This document shows, one piece after another, positions 13,345-26,847 of a DNA stretch of 64,000 bases. Source of the DNA: Siphonodentalium dalli. Its lineage: Eukaryota; Mollusca; Scaphopoda; Gadilida; Siphonodentaliidae. The position numbers and the translations under genes were made by a program. The stretch is from positions 156,451,152-156,515,151 of the forward strand of contig CP136066.1 of assembly GCA_032622095.1 (NCBI GenBank), written 5' to 3'. How positions within the stretch are numbered: position 1 is the stretch's first letter; each line of letters starts with the position of its first letter. Under the pieces are notes generated by a model. The model saw only the letters and a list, made by a program, of their open reading frames with translations. It was not told the DNA's origin and made no database searches.

Positions 13345-15094
13345 TTTAATGTCATGTTATCGCTGATTTATATTGCTTAATGTTAGATTGTTATTGCAGT
13401 GTTCATGAATTTTGTTAATTGTTGAATAAAATTATAAACTGAAAACTCACTTTCCGACAAATGCCCGAAGATAGCCACATAGGTTCGAAAATAGCAAATG
13501 TCGGCAGTTTTATTTCCCTCGAACTCCAAATTCCTCAATATTGGATATTTCATAAGCATCCCACCTGGAGCTTCCCGAGTGATATCTCAGCTGTCGGGCA
13601 ACTCCGGCATTGCAACCTCTATACGTGGTTGGTTATCTAATACCGTGGTGTCGGTCGATAAATACACGAAATACTGATGAATATACAGATTAAATAATAG
13701 TCTGAAAGAAGATCCTAAGGTGGCAGTACACGATTTATCGTGTTGTAGGGGGGGTCTGAAAAATAGAAAAATAAGTAGCTGTGGGGCATAATAGCCAGTG
13801 TAGCCTGTGTTAAATGTGCCATTACTGGTTTGAAGATTTAATTATTTTACAAAACTAGAAAAGTTCATAAAAAAGTGAAAAATATGGATACGTAAACATG
13901 ATTTTCGTATTCAGTGGAGTTTGGTGGAGTTTCAAATATTTCTCAGCTCTAACATAGCTCTATCAGGTGGAAGAAGCTTATTTACTGATAACCGCTCTGT
14001 CGTGTTATCTTTTTGTGTTGAAACTTGACAAGTTGAGTAAAAAAAATGGGTAAAATTAATCGTTTTGTGTGTGCAAACAAAGGTGCATAACTCTTGACAA
14101 ATTGTACGAAGAAGCTAGTACAGAATGATTACACCTAACATTTCTGTCAGAAAGAAAACATGCTTGATGGGACCTATGCCAAAGATAATGGCTCAAAATA
14201 TATTTGAAGTACAGTATCCCTTCCCATGTTGGCCAAAATTGCTGGAAATTGTGTACATGTATTGCTACCTAAGTTAAGAAATATCAGCTGTTGTTTTCAA
14301 TCTTCCGACCGGAAGAGAGAAACGCTCTTTATTTTTACCAAAACAGGAGAAAATTTGAAATGAACGCTCTTTTTTATTGTCCATTGTTGAATCGAAAAGT
14401 GGTCCTATTCCCCGAGGACGGGAATGAAACACAAACGGACCTTTAACAAAACAAACTTCGCGCAGAACGTTAGTTGGAAATCAAATTATCAGAGTGTTAT
14501 ATTTCCTATTGATATTGTGTCCGTGCATAACGTTCAATTCTAACTATTGGAAATGTTTAGTATGTTTACCATATTTTATCGGTCACACTCCCATCAATTA
14601 AATCGCTTAATTTCACATTTCTCACCCCCCCCCCCCCCCCCCCCCATACACCCCGGAAAGTGTACAGCTGTGGATAACACATTGTGATAAAAGATGAACA
14701 TTTATAAAAACAAAAAAAATATTTTGGACTTTTATACAAGGTAATTTCGTTAATTAAATCACACTGGAACTTAATTGAACTAAATGCGTAGCAAACAAAC
14801 AAGTGTCCTGCTACAACTGGTTGAGGGTACATTTCTACATGTATATTGAGACATGTCCCCCGTTATATGTACATTAGACCTGACAGTATCCGCTAAACAA
14901 GCTGTGCTATGCAAAACAAACAAACAATTCGGATGAATTGACATTCGCAAGACATGTCACAGAATTACACAATCATAACATCTCACATGAAATTCACGGT
15001 GAGTCCTCACCAATGTATACCCTACTATGACTTGCATACTGACAGAACTGTTTTTGCATGTCAAGTGTCAACAACAATAGTTGGGATGGGTAGG
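13345..15094. other. spacer between copies 3 and 4
   Basis: Begins as group I spacer (short form near 13910-13940). It acquires group II bases toward the promoter of copy 4: CAATGTATACCCTAC replaces CAACGTATACCCTAA. A transition between groups therefore lies around 14700-15010. A run of 21 C is at 14625-14645. No gene recognised. Confidence 0.65.
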
Positions 15095-15130
15095 TATATA
15101 AACTTGGTTTGTATCTTCTGTAGCCATATT
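15095..15130 (+). promoter_or_regulatory. TATA box and initiator, copy 4
   Basis: TATATAAA at 15095-15102 and CCATATT at 15124-15130; start codon at 15160. Confidence 0.7.
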
Positions 15131-15159
15131 CTCTTTCATATCTTGTGTCGTCTCATATA

Positions 15160-17526
15160 ATGTCTCATTTTGGTAAAATGGAATCGAAGAAAGTGTTAAT
15201 CTTCTCTCCATACAGCGACGATGGAGGTCAAAACAGAAGAATATTGGTAAGTCTCTATGTCAACCCACTTTCAGTTTGGTATATACATGGAATAGTGCAT
15301 TTCAAATAGCAATGAACGTTCGTGATGTGACAATTGTAGGTTAAAATATACAAATTAGTTCATTTCAATTATATATTTTGAAGATAGCATGACAACGGTG
15401 AGATCTTTGACCGAATAGTTTATTTATCAGCCAGGTTTATCTTCAGGAAGCAAATTTAAGAAAATTGATTCGATGGAATGTGCACAATGCCTGCAAGTCT
15501 CAGTATCACCCTAACTTAAAATGCATTAATTCCCAAATTTCAAACAGAAAATCAAAGAGCACGAACTATTGTGTCGAGATATTGTTCAATTACTCCATAA
15601 AACACACAGTTCACAACCAATATCTCTTCTCATTTCAGGAACTCCCAGTGGCACCACTTACATGTACCAGCGTACGCCCACACAGAAGCCCTGAATTCAA
15701 CATACTAGACAAGTTGAATGCCAGTTGTAAGTACCTTACGAACACTTTTATATTACCTGAGTTACATAATTATATTAGTGCTCAATTGGTAAAGCATAAC
15801 TTGTATATAATATCGGATATATATCTTCTGAGATTTTTCATTCACGTTCATGTGCTGTCCGAAATTCAAAGCAATTGAAAGGTACTCAATCTGATTAGAC
15901 GGTTCCCATATCAACAAGTTACAACATTTCTTCAAAATACGCTTTTGTTATCAGAATAACAACAAAATAATGCTAATCGCTGTCAACTATGGTATAAAAT
16001 TTCCCAAAACGTGTTATTTATCAACATGTTGTTCAACGAAATATGGCCGTATTATCACTCGCGTATCACGAAATTTTGCCGTATATTACCACTTGATTTT
16101 AGAGTTACGCATCTTCATCCGCAATTTTGTCTGAGACCATCGGTTTGACGATTCTTTTCTGGGCCACAAATCATTACACATTTCGAGAAATAAAAAAATT
16201 CAAAAATCGTTATCTGATCACTCCAAGCTCGGGTGGGTGGGTTCCTCGACTCGAATCAAATATTTTTCACCCCGAAGCCAGAAAATAGTCATTTGGGAGC
16301 GCTAATTCGGATTATGCATCTTTAACGGAATTAGTTCATCAGGCTTAGTTAGAGAAGCAAGTCATTACCGATCAGTCATACACATTTAGATATTTAATCG
16401 TCAAAATGATATGGTGGTGATAGGAAGGGCCATACGAACTTAATATAAGAATGCTGTATATATATGTATCTCTCTCGAAACTTATTATAGATTCATGGTT
16501 ATATAATATTACTTTTGAGTCTGAGACACTGGTAGATAGTGGCAACTGTGATAATAAATCTTATCACATACTTAACTAAATTGCGTTTTCTTTTTAAAAT
16601 TTCAGCTACATGCACCGATATTGCAAGCGATTTCACAGATCGCCCAGGAGATCAGGTTGACCTCGTCTTCCAGCCAACAACAACTTCGACGCCAGCGCGT
16701 GATCCCAACGCGAACAGGGGCGATAGGCCGTGTATCGTAGAAAACATCGACGCCTCGCCGAATTCAACGCCATCCGATGATTTCAGCAAATCTAGAGACA
16801 CGAGCGCCGATTCGGACAACAAGAAACATGCGCGTTTCAGCTTCAGTTACGACCAAGTTGAGATTCTGAACGAGTACTACAGCAGTAACAAATACCCAGA
16901 CGCCGATATACTAGATGAGCTGTCTTCGAAACTGAAAGCTCCAACAAGAAATATTAAAGTACGTTACAACCCCTGTCGTCACTGTTTGTTTATGTATTCC
17001 TATATATGTGTGTTACCATATATATGTTCTTAATACCATTGTAATGTGGTGAAAGAAAGAAATGATACTGATACTAATCTCCAGTTGTCTATTTAACATT
17101 GCATGACATCACCACCCTGTGGAATTGCTTATAGAAATGCTGAATTTGGTCGAAGACCTATTTCCACCAAAGTTTCCGGTAATGTATTTAAACCTAAGAG
17201 ATATCAATGTGCATCACACATTCACATATATTGTTCATCCGCTCAGTGGATAATCATGTTTATTTTACCAATTTCAGATCTGGTTCCAGAACAAACGATA
17301 CAGATCGAAACCAAAGAAACCGAAATCACCGACAGAGACAAGCCTCGCTCGAGAGTACCTCAGTACCCATATAAGGGCAGACATGCTGAATCAGCTACAT
17401 GGCAGCTTTCTCCACCCGCTCCCAGCTATGTCAGCCAGCCCTTTCCCGTTCCCTCCACACGTCGACCCTCGTGTTTTGTGGCCGACGATTGGAGCATATT
17501 CACAGAGTTCGCTTGTATTCGCCTGA
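15160..17526 (+). CDS. homeobox gene copy 4 (complete, group II)
   Basis: Coding exons 15160-15246, 15639-15726, 16606-16958 and 17278-17526; reading frame open throughout, 258 residues. Differences from copy 1 lie outside the homeodomain: two in exon 2 (ELPVAPLTC instead of ELPAAPLAC), a T to P change in RDPNANRG in exon 3, and L to P in PFPFPPH in exon 4. The homeodomain is identical to copy 1. Intron 2 lacks TTGATTAATTAC and intron 3 ends TTTTACCAATTTCAG, the group II signature. AATAAA is at 17617-17622. Confidence 0.85.
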
Positions 17527-18905
17527 TGTAATGTCATGTTATCGCTGATTTATATTGTTTTATATTGCTTAATGTTAGATTGTTATTGCAGTGTTCATGA
17601 ATTTTGTTAATTGTTGAATAAAATTATAAACTGAAAACTCACTTTCCGACAAATGCCGGAAGATAGCCACATAGGTTCGAAAATAGCAAATGTCGGCAGT
17701 TTTATTTCCCTCGAACTCCAAATTCCTCAATATTGGATATTTCATAAGCATCCCACCTGGAGCTTCCCGAGTGACAGCTCAGCTGCCGGACAACCCCGGC
17801 ATTGCAACCACTATACGTGGTTGGTTATCTAATACCGTGGTGTCGGTCGATAAATACACGAAATACTGATGAATATACAGATTAAATTATAGTCTGAAAT
17901 AAGATACTAAGGTGGCAGTACACTATTTATCGTGTTGTATGGGGTCTGAAAAATAGAAAAATAAGTAGCTGTGGGGCATAATAGCCAGTGGAGCCTGTGT
18001 TAAATGTGCCATTACTGGTTTGAAGGTTTAATTATTTTACAAAACTAGAAAAGTTCATAAAAAAGTGAATAATATGGATACGTAACATGATTTTCATATT
18101 CAGTGGAGGCCAACTCTGTGAGTTTGGTTTTAGGAAAATAGCCAATTTCTCCCCCTGAATTCTGTCATCTGCGCTTGCAAGACATTTGTTTTTTTAAACT
18201 GCTACGATAATTTTGTTCTGTTTCAAATATTTCTCAGCTCTAACATAGCTCTATCAGGTGGAAGAAGCTTATTTACTGATATCCGCTCTGTCGTGTTATC
18301 TTTTTGTGTTGAAACTTGTCAAGTTGAGTCAAAAAATGGGTGAAATTAATCGTTTTGTGTGTGCAAACAAAGGTGCATAACTCTTGACAAATTGTACGAA
18401 GAAGCTAGTACAGAATGATTACACCTAACATTTATGTCAGAAAGAAAACATGCTTGATGGGACCTATGCCAAAGATAATGGCTCAAAATATATTTGAAGT
18501 ACAGTACCCCTTCCCATGTTGACCAAGCTCGGGTGGGTGGGTTCCTCGACTCGAATCAAATATTTTTCACCCCGAAGCCAGAAAATAGTCATTTGGGAGC
18601 GCTAATTCGGATTATGCATCTTTAACGGAATTAGTTCATCAGGCTTAGTTAGAGAAGCAAGTCATTACCGATCAGTCATACACATTTAGATATTTAATCG
18701 TCAAAATGATATGGTGGTGATAGGAAGGGCCATACGAACTTAATATAAGAATGCTGTATATATATGTATCTCTCTCGAAACTTATTATAGATTCATGGTT
18801 ATATAATATTACTTTTGAGTCTGAGACACTGGTAGATAGTGGCAACTGTGATAATAAATCTCATCACATACTTAACTAAATTGCGTTTTCTTTTTAAAAT
18901 TTCAG
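17527..18905. other. truncated spacer joined to intron 2 of copy 5
   Basis: Group II spacer containing the extra segment GAGGCCAACTCTGTGAG onward (near 18104-18225). At 18520-18527 it jumps from the spacer sequence TTCCCATGTTG into intron 2 sequence AGCTCGGGTGGGTGGG. The two sources share CCAA at the joint. The promoter, exon 1, exon 2 and the paired boxes are therefore absent here. Confidence 0.75.
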
Positions 18906-19824
18906 CTACATGCACCGATATTGCAAGCGATTTCACAGATCGCCCAGGAGATCAGGTTGACCTCGTCTTCCAGCCAACAACAACTTCGACGCCAGCGCGT
19001 GATACCAACGCGAACAGGGGCGATAGGCCGTGTATCGTAGAAAACATCGACGCCTCGCCGAATTCAACGCCATTCGATGATTTCAGCAAATCTAGAGACA
19101 CGAGCGCCGATTCGGACAATACGAAACATGCGCGTTTCAGCTTCAGTTACGACCAAGTTGTGATTCTGAACGAGTACTACAGCAGTAACAAATACCCAGA
19201 CGCCGATATACTAGATGAGCTGTCTTCGAAACTGAAAGCTCCAACAAGAAATATTAAAGTACGTTACAACCCCTGTCGTCACTGTTTATGTATTCCTATA
19301 TATGTGTGTTGCCATATATATATGTTCTTAATACCATTGTAATGTGGTGAAAGAAAGAAATGATACTGATACTAATCTCCGGTTGTCTATTTAACATTGC
19401 ATGACATCACCACCCTGTGGAATTGCTTATAGAAATGCTGAATTTGGTCGAAGACCTATTTCCACCAAAGTTTCCGGTAATGTATTTAAACCTAAGAGAT
19501 ATCAATGTGCATCACACATTCACATATATTGTTCATCCGCTCAGTGGGTAATCATGTTTATTTGACCAATTTCAGATCTGGTTCCAGAACAAACGATACA
19601 GATCGAAACCAAAGAAACCGAAATCACCGACAGAGACAAGCCTCGCTCGAGAGTACCTCAGTACCCATATAAGGGCAGACATGCTGAATAAGCTACATGG
19701 CAGCTTTCTCCACCCGCTCCCAGCTATGTCAGCCAGCCCTTTCCCGTTCCTTCCACACGTCGACCCTCGTGTTTTGTGGCCGACGATTGGAGCATATTCA
19801 CAGAGTTCGCTTGTATTCGCCTGA
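18906..19824 (+). pseudogene. homeobox copy 5, exons 3-4 only
   Basis: Exon 3 is 18906-19258 and exon 4 is 19576-19824, both open and with normal splice borders, but the deletion joint at 18520-18527 removed promoter and exons 1-2, so no start remains. It carries S to F just upstream of the homeodomain, and homeodomain changes K1T (NTKHARF) and E14V (QVVIL). Exon 3 and the intron before it are group II-like (TTGCGTTTTC before the acceptor), while intron 3, exon 4 (K in ADMLNKLHG) and spacer are group I. It could only be expressed if fused to an upstream transcript such as one reading through from copy 4. Confidence 0.8.
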
Positions 19825-21566
19825 TTTAATGTCATGTTATCGCTGATTTATATTGCTTAATGTTAGATTGTTATTGCAGTGTTCATGAATTTGGTTAATT
19901 GTTGAATAAAATTATAAACTGAAAACTCACTTTCCGACAAATGCCCGAAGATAGCCACATAGGTTCGAAAATAGCAAATGTCGGCAGTTTTATTTCCCTC
20001 GAACTCCAAATTCCTCAATATTGGATATTTCATAAGCATCCCACCTGGAGCTTCCCGAGTGATATCTCAGCTGTCGGGCAACTCCGGCATTGCAACCTCT
20101 ATACGTGGTTGGTTATCTAATACCGTGGTGTCGGTCGATAAATACACGAAATACTGATGAATATACAGATTAAATAATAGTCTGAAAGAAGATCCTAAGG
20201 TGGCAGTACACGATTTATCGTGTTGTAGGGGGTCTGAAAAATAGAAAAATAAGTAGCTGTGGGGCATAATAGCCAGTGTAGCCTGTGTTAAATGTGCCAT
20301 TACTGGTTTGAAGATTTAATTATTTTACAAAACTAGAAAAGTTCATAAAAAAGTGAAAAATATGGATACGTAAACATGATTTTCGTATTCAGTGGAGTTT
20401 GGTGGAGTTTCAAATATTTCTCAGCTCTAACATAGCTCTATCAGGTGGAAGAAGCTTATTTACTGATAACCGCTCTGTCGTGTTATCTTTTTGTGTTGAA
20501 ACTTGACAAGTTGAGTAAAAAAAATGGGTAAAATTAATCGTTTTGTGTGTGCAAACAAAGGTGCATAACTCTTGACAAATTGTACGAAGAAGCTAGTACA
20601 GAATGATTACACCTAACATTTCTGTCAGAAAGAAAACATGCTTGATGGGACCTATGCCAAAGATAATGGCTCAAAATATATTTGAAGTACAGTATCCCTT
20701 CCCATGTTGGCCAAAATTGCTGGAAATTGTGTACATGTATTGCTACCTAAGTTAAGAAATATCAGCTGTTGTTTTCAATCTTCCGACCGGAAGAGAGAAA
20801 CGCTCTTTATTTTTACCAAAACAGGAGAAAATTTGAAATGAACGCTCTTTTTTATTGTCCATTGTTGAATCGAAAAGTGGTCCTATTCCCCGAGGACGGG
20901 AATGAAACACAAACGGACCTTTAACAAAACAAACTTCGCGCAGAACGTTAGTTGGAAATCAAATTATCAGAGTGTTATATTTCCTATTGATATTGTGTCC
21001 GTGCATAACGTTCAATTCTAACTATTGGAAATGTTTAGTATGTTTACCATATTTTATCGGTCACACTCCCATCAATTAAATCGCTTAATTTCACATTTCT
21101 CACCCCCCCCCCCCCCCCCATACACCCCGGAAAGTGTACAGCTGTGGATAACACATTGTGATAAAAGATGAACATTTATAAAAAAATAAATTATTTTGGA
21201 CTTTTATACAAGGTAATTTCGTTAATTAAATCACACTGGAACTTAATTGAACTAAATGCGTAGCAAACAAACAAGTGTCCTGCTACAACTGGTTGAGGGT
21301 ACATTTCTACATGTATGTTGAGACATGTCCCCCGTTATATGTACATTAGACCTGACAGTATCCGCTAAACAAGCTGTGCTATGCAAAACAAACAAACAAT
21401 TCGGATGAATTGACATTCGCAAGACATGTCACAGAATTACACAATCATAACATCTCACGTGGAATTCACGGTGAGTCCTCACCAACGTATACCCTAATAT
21501 GACTTGCATACTGACAGAACTGTTTTTGCATGTCAAGTGTCAACAACAATAGTTGGGATGGGTAGG
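19825..21566. other. spacer between copies 5 and 6
   Basis: Group I spacer with AATAAA at 19905-19910, paired AACGCTCTTT boxes and a run of 17 C at 21103-21119. No gene recognised. Confidence 0.7.
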
Positions 21567-21602
21567 TATATAAACTTGGTTTGTATCTTCTGTAGCCATA
21601 TT
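21567..21602 (+). promoter_or_regulatory. TATA box and initiator, copy 6
   Basis: TATATAAA at 21567-21574 and CCATATT at 21596-21602; start codon at 21632. Confidence 0.7.
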
Positions 21603-21631
21603 CTCTTTCATATCTTGTGTCGTCTCATATA

Positions 21632-24011
21632 ATGTCTCATTTTGGTAAAATGGAATCGAAGAAAGTGTTAATCTTCTCTCCATACAGCGACGATGGAGGT
21701 CAAAACAGAAGAATATTGGTAAGTCTCTATGTCAACCCACTTTCAGTTTGGTATATACATGGAATAGTGCATTTCAAATAGCAATGAACGTTCGTGATGT
21801 GACAATTGTAGGTTAAAATATACAAATTAGTTCATTTCAATTATATATTTTGAAGATAGCATGACAACGGTGAGATCTTTGACCGAATAGTTTATTTATC
21901 AGCCAGGTTTATCTTCAGGAAGCAAATTTAAGAAAATTGATTCAATGGAATGTGCACAATGCCTGCAAGTCTCAGTATCACCCTAACTTAAAATGCATTA
22001 ATTCCCAAATTTCAAACAGAAAATCAAAGAGCACTAAACTATTGTGTCGAGATATTGTTCAATTACTCCATAAAACACACAGTTCACAACCAATATTTCT
22101 TCTCATTTCAGGAACTCCCAGCGGCACCACTTGCATGTACCAGCGTACGCCCACACAGAAGCCCTGAATTCAACATACTAGACAAGTTGAATGCCAGTTG
22201 TAAGTACCTTACGAACACTTTTATATTACCTGAGTTACATAATTATATTAGTGCTCAATTGGTAAAGCATAACTTGTATATAATATCGGATATATATCTT
22301 CTGAGATTTTTCATTCACGTTCATGTGCTGTCCGAAATTCAAAGCAATTGAAAGGTACTCAATCTGATTAGACGGTCCCCATATCAACAAGTTACAACAT
22401 TTCTTCAAAATACGCTTTTGTTATCAGAATTGATTAATTACAACAAAATAATGCTAATCGCTGTCAACTATGGTATAAAATTTCCCAAAACGTGTTATTT
22501 ATCAACATGTTGTTCAACGAAATATGGCCGTATTATCACTCGCGTATCACGAAATTTTGCCGTATATTACCACTTGATTTTAGAGTTACGCATCTTCATC
22601 CGCAATTTTGTCTGAGACCATCGGTTTGACGATTCTTTTCTGGGCCACAAATCATTACACATTTCGAGAAATAAAAAATTTCAAAAATCGTTATCTGATC
22701 ACTCCGAGCTTTGGTGGGTGGGTTCCTCGACTCGAATCAAATATTTTTCACCCCGAAGCCAGAAAATAGTCATCTGGGAGCGCTAATTCGGATTATGCAT
22801 CTTTAACGGAATTAGTTCATCAGGCTTAGTTAGAGAAGCAAGTCATTACCGATCAGTCATACACATTTAGATATTTAATCGTCAAAATGATATGGTGGTG
22901 ATAGGAAGGGCCATACGAACTTAATATAAGAATGCTGTATATATATATATGTATCTCTCTCGAAACTTATTATAGATTCATGGTTATATAATATAACTTT
23001 TGAGTCTGAGACACTGGTAGATATATAGGCAACTGTGATAATAAATCTTATCACATACTTAACTAAATGGCGTTTTGTTTTTAAAATTTCAGCTACATGC
23101 ACCGATATTGCAAGCGATTTCACAGATCGCCCAGGAGATCAGGTTGACCTCGTCTTCCAGCCAACAACAACTTCGACGCCAGCGCGTGATACCAACGCGA
23201 ACAGGGGCGATAGGCCGTGTATCGTAGAAAACATCGACGCCTCGCCGAATTCAACGCCATCCGATGATTTCAGCAAATCTAGAGACACGAGCGCCGATTC
23301 GGACAACAAGAAACATGCGCGTTTCAGCTTCAGTTACGACCAAGTTGAGATTCTGAACGAGTACTACAGCAGTAACAAATACCCAGACGCCGATATACTA
23401 GATGAGCTGTCTTCGAAACTGAAAGCTCCAACAAGAAATATTAAAGTACGTTACAACCCCTGTCGTCACTGTTTATGTATTCCTATATATGTGTGTTGCC
23501 ATATATATATGTTCTTAATACCATTGTAATGTGGTGAAAGAAAGAAATGATACTGATACTAATCTCCGGTTGTCTATTTAACATTGCATGACATCACCAC
23601 CCTGTGGAATTGCTTATAGAAATGCTGAGTTTGGTCGAAGACCTCTTTCCACCAAAGTTTCCGGTAATGTATTTAAACCTAAGAGATATCAATGTGCATC
23701 ACACATTCACATATATTGTTCATCCGTTCAGTGGATAATCATGTTTATTTTACCAATTTCAGATCTGGTTCCAGAACAAACGATACAGATCGAAACCAAA
23801 GAAACCGAAATCACCGACAGAGACAAGCTTCGCTCGAGAGTACCTCAGTACCCATATAAGGGCAGACATGCTGAATCAGCTACATGGCAGCTTTCTCCAC
23901 CCGCTCCCAGCTATGTCAGCCAGCCCTTTCCCGTTCCTTCCACACGTCGACCCTCGTGTTTTGTGGCCGACGATTGGAGCATATTCACAGAGTTCGCTTG
24001 TATTCGCCTGA
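21632..24011 (+). CDS. homeobox gene copy 6 (complete, mosaic)
   Basis: Coding exons 21632-21718, 22112-22199, 23093-23445 and 23763-24011; 258 residues. Exons 1-3 and introns 1-2 match group I. From intron 3 (GAGTTTGGTCGAAGACCTC, CCGTTCAGTGGATAATC) onward it matches copies 7 to 9, so the unit changes group between about 23500 and 23625. Exon 4 has L to F in TETSFAREY. The homeodomain is identical to copy 1. AATAAA is at 24102-24107. Confidence 0.85.
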
Positions 24012-25459
24012 TGTAATGTCATGTTATCGCTGATTTATATTGTTTTATATTGCTTAATGTTAGATTGTTATTGCAGTGTTCATGAATTTTGTTAATTGTT
24101 GAATAAAATTATAAACTGAAAACTCACTTTCCGACAAATGCCCGAAGATAGCCACATAGGTTCGAAAATAGCAAATGTCGGCAGTTTTATTTCCCTCGAA
24201 CTCCAAATTCCTCAATATTGGATATTTCATAAGCATCCCACCTGGAGCTTCCCGAGTGACATCTCATGCAGCTGTCGGACAACCCCGGCATTGCAACCTC
24301 TATACGTGGTTGGTTATCTAATACCGTGGTGTCGGTCGATAAATACACGAAATACTGATGAATATACAGATTAAATTATAGTCTGAAATAAGATACTAAG
24401 GTGGCAGTACACGATTTATCGTGTTGTAGGGGGTCTGAAAAATAGAAAAATAAGTAGCTGTGGGGCATAATAGCCAGTGTACCTGTGTTAAATGTGCCAT
24501 TACTGGTTTGAAGGTTTAATTATTTTACAAAACTAGAAAAGTTCATAAACAAGTGAAAAATATGGATACGTAACATGATTTTCTTATCAGTGGAGGCCAA
24601 CTCTGTGAGTTTGGTTTTAGGAAAATAGCCAATTTCTCCCCCTGAATTCTGTCATCTGCGCTTGCAAGACATTTGTTTTTTTAAACTGCTACGATAATTT
24701 TGTTCTGTTTCAAATATTTCTCAGCTCTAACATAGCTCTATCAGGTGGAAGAAGCTTATTTACTGATATCCGCTCTGTCGTGTTATCTTTTTGTGTTGAA
24801 ACTTGTCAAGTTGAGTCAAAAAATGGGTGAAATTAATCGTTTTGTGTGTGCAAACAAAGGTGCATAACTCTTGACAAATTGTACGAAGAAGCTAGTACAG
24901 AATGATTACACCTAACATTTCTGTCAGAAAGAAAACATGCTTGATGGGACCTATGCCAAAGATAATGGCTCAAAATATATTTGAAGTACAGTACCCCTTC
25001 CCATGTTGGCCAAAATTGCTGGAAATTGTGTACATGTATTGCTACCTAAGTTAAGAAATATCAGCTGTTGTTTTCAATCTTCCGAACGGAAGAGAGAAAC
25101 GCTCTTTATTTTTACCAAAACAGGAGAAAACTTGAAATGAACGCTCTTTTTTATTGTCCATTGTTGAATCGAAAAGTGGTCCTATTCCCCGAGGACGGGA
25201 ATGAAACACAAACGGACCTTTAACAAAACAATCTTCGCGCAGAACGTTAGTTGGAAATCAAATTATCAGAGTGTTATATTTCCTATTGATATTGTGTCCG
25301 TGCATAACGTTCAATTCTAACTATTGGAAATGTTTAGTATGTTTACCATATTTTATCGGTCACGCTCCCATCAATAAAATCGCTTAATTTCACATTTCAC
25401 AATGCACATATATTGTTCATCCGTTCAGTGGATAATCATGTTTATTTTACCAATTTCAG
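24012..25459. other. spacer joined directly to intron 3 end of copy 7
   Basis: Group II spacer that runs as far as CACATTTC (just where the poly(C) tract normally begins). At about 25398-25406 it jumps to the last bases of intron 3 (CACATATATTGTTCATCC). The promoter, exons 1-3 and poly(C) tract are missing. Confidence 0.75.
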
Positions 25460-25708
25460 ATCTGGTTCCAGAACAAACGATACAGATCGAAACCAAAGAA
25501 ACCGAAATCACCGACAGAGACAAGCTTCGCTCGAGAGTACCTCAGTACCCATATAAGGGCAGACATGCTGAATCAGCTACATGGCAGCTTTCTCCACCCG
25601 CTCCCAGCTATGTCAGCCAGCCCTTTCCCGTTCCTTCCACACGTCGACCCTCGTGTTTTGTGGCCGACGATTGGAGCATATTCACAGAGTTCGCTTGTAT
25701 TCGCCTGA
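25460..25708 (+). pseudogene. homeobox copy 7, solo exon 4
   Basis: Only exon 4 remains: acceptor CCAATTTCAG, then IWFQNKRYRSK to the normal TGA, with L to F as in copy 6, followed by AATAAA at 25799-25804. It encodes residues 177-258 but has no promoter, start or first 46 homeodomain residues. It keeps a usable acceptor and polyadenylation signal, so it could act as an alternative last exon for a read-through transcript from copy 6; that is inference. Confidence 0.8.
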
Positions 25709-26847
25709 TGTAATGTCATGTTATCGCTGATTTATATTGTTTTATATTGCTTAATGTTAGATTGTTATTGCAGTGTTCATGAATTTTGTTAATTGTTGAA
25801 TAAAATTATAAACTGAAAACTCACTTTCCGACAAATGCCCGAAGATAGCCACATAGGTTCGAAAATAGCAAATGTCGGCAGTTTTATTTCCCTCGAACTC
25901 CAAATTCCTCAATATTGGATATTTCATAAGCATCCCACCTGGAGCTTCCCGAGTGACATCTCATGCAGCTGTCGGACAACCCCGGCATTGCAACCTCTAT
26001 ACGTGGTTGGTTATCTAATACCGTGGTGTCGGTCGATAAATACACGAAATACTGATGAATATACAGATTAAAGACACGGTTGGCCTTGGCGGTGGGTATA
26101 CTGTGAAAATATATCCACCCGTCAAACACCGCCACAAACAGAAAGAACATCAAAATGTAGATAGACTTTGTCCGTATACAAATAATAAATATCGCATAAA
26201 CAGTATGTTATGGTCATATGTTTGACCATTGTTATGTAAACAAAAGCATAAAAAGTTACTTTTCTGGTGTTTGTTTATATTATGATGGTAAATATAAAGA
26301 GCGTTCTTTGTTTGTGAATACCTGATATGGAACTAATAAAGAGCGTTTATGCCATTTGTGTGTGATTAGCCAGTAGCATTGTGCTGTCTTCTGCAACACA
26401 ATCAGGCACTTGCTTAAGTAAAATATAGTAGGTCTTTATGATAACATGCTGTTCGTGGTATATATGAACGGAACTGTATGCGTTTTAATGTTTTTCTGTT
26501 TACGGTGTTTGGAACAAATATGAATATTTTCGACAATTAAGGCCGCACGTGCCTTTAAATTATAGTCTGAAATAAGATACTAAGGTGGCAGTACACTATT
26601 TATCGTGTTGTAGGGGGTCTGAAAAATAGAAAAATAAGTAGCTGTTTATCTTCAGGAAGCAAATTTAAGAAAATTGATTCGATGGAATGTGCACAATGCC
26701 TGCAAGTCTCAGTATCACCCTAACTTAAAATGCATTAATTCCCAAATTTCAAACAGAAAATCAAAGAGCACTAACTATTGTGTCGAGATATTGTTCTATT
26801 ACTCCATAAAACACACAGTTCACAACCAATATTTCTTCTCATTTCAG
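25709..26847. other. spacer of copy 7 joined to intron 1 of copy 8
   Basis: 3' UTR and spacer start, interrupted by the MITE. At about 26641-26646 the spacer (AAGTAGCTGT) is joined to intron 1 (TTATCTTCAGGAAGC). The promoter and exon 1 of copy 8 are therefore absent. The same joint recurs at 30701-30706. Confidence 0.75.
26068..26558. mobile_element. TTAA-flanked MITE, 483 bp
   Basis: The element is 26072-26554, between TTAA at 26068-26071 and TTAA at 26555-26558. Its ends are imperfect inverted repeats: AGACACGGTTGGCCTT at the left and AGGCACGTGCGGCCTT read from the right, 12 of 16 identical. The sister unit lacks it and shows one uninterrupted TTAA at 30615-30618. No transposase frame is visible, so it is non-autonomous. 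TTAA targets are typical of piggyBac-type transposases, but the termini do not start with the usual CCC, so family assignment is tentative. It contains two AAAGAGCGTT boxes at 26296-26305 and 26338-26347. Confidence 0.8.
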
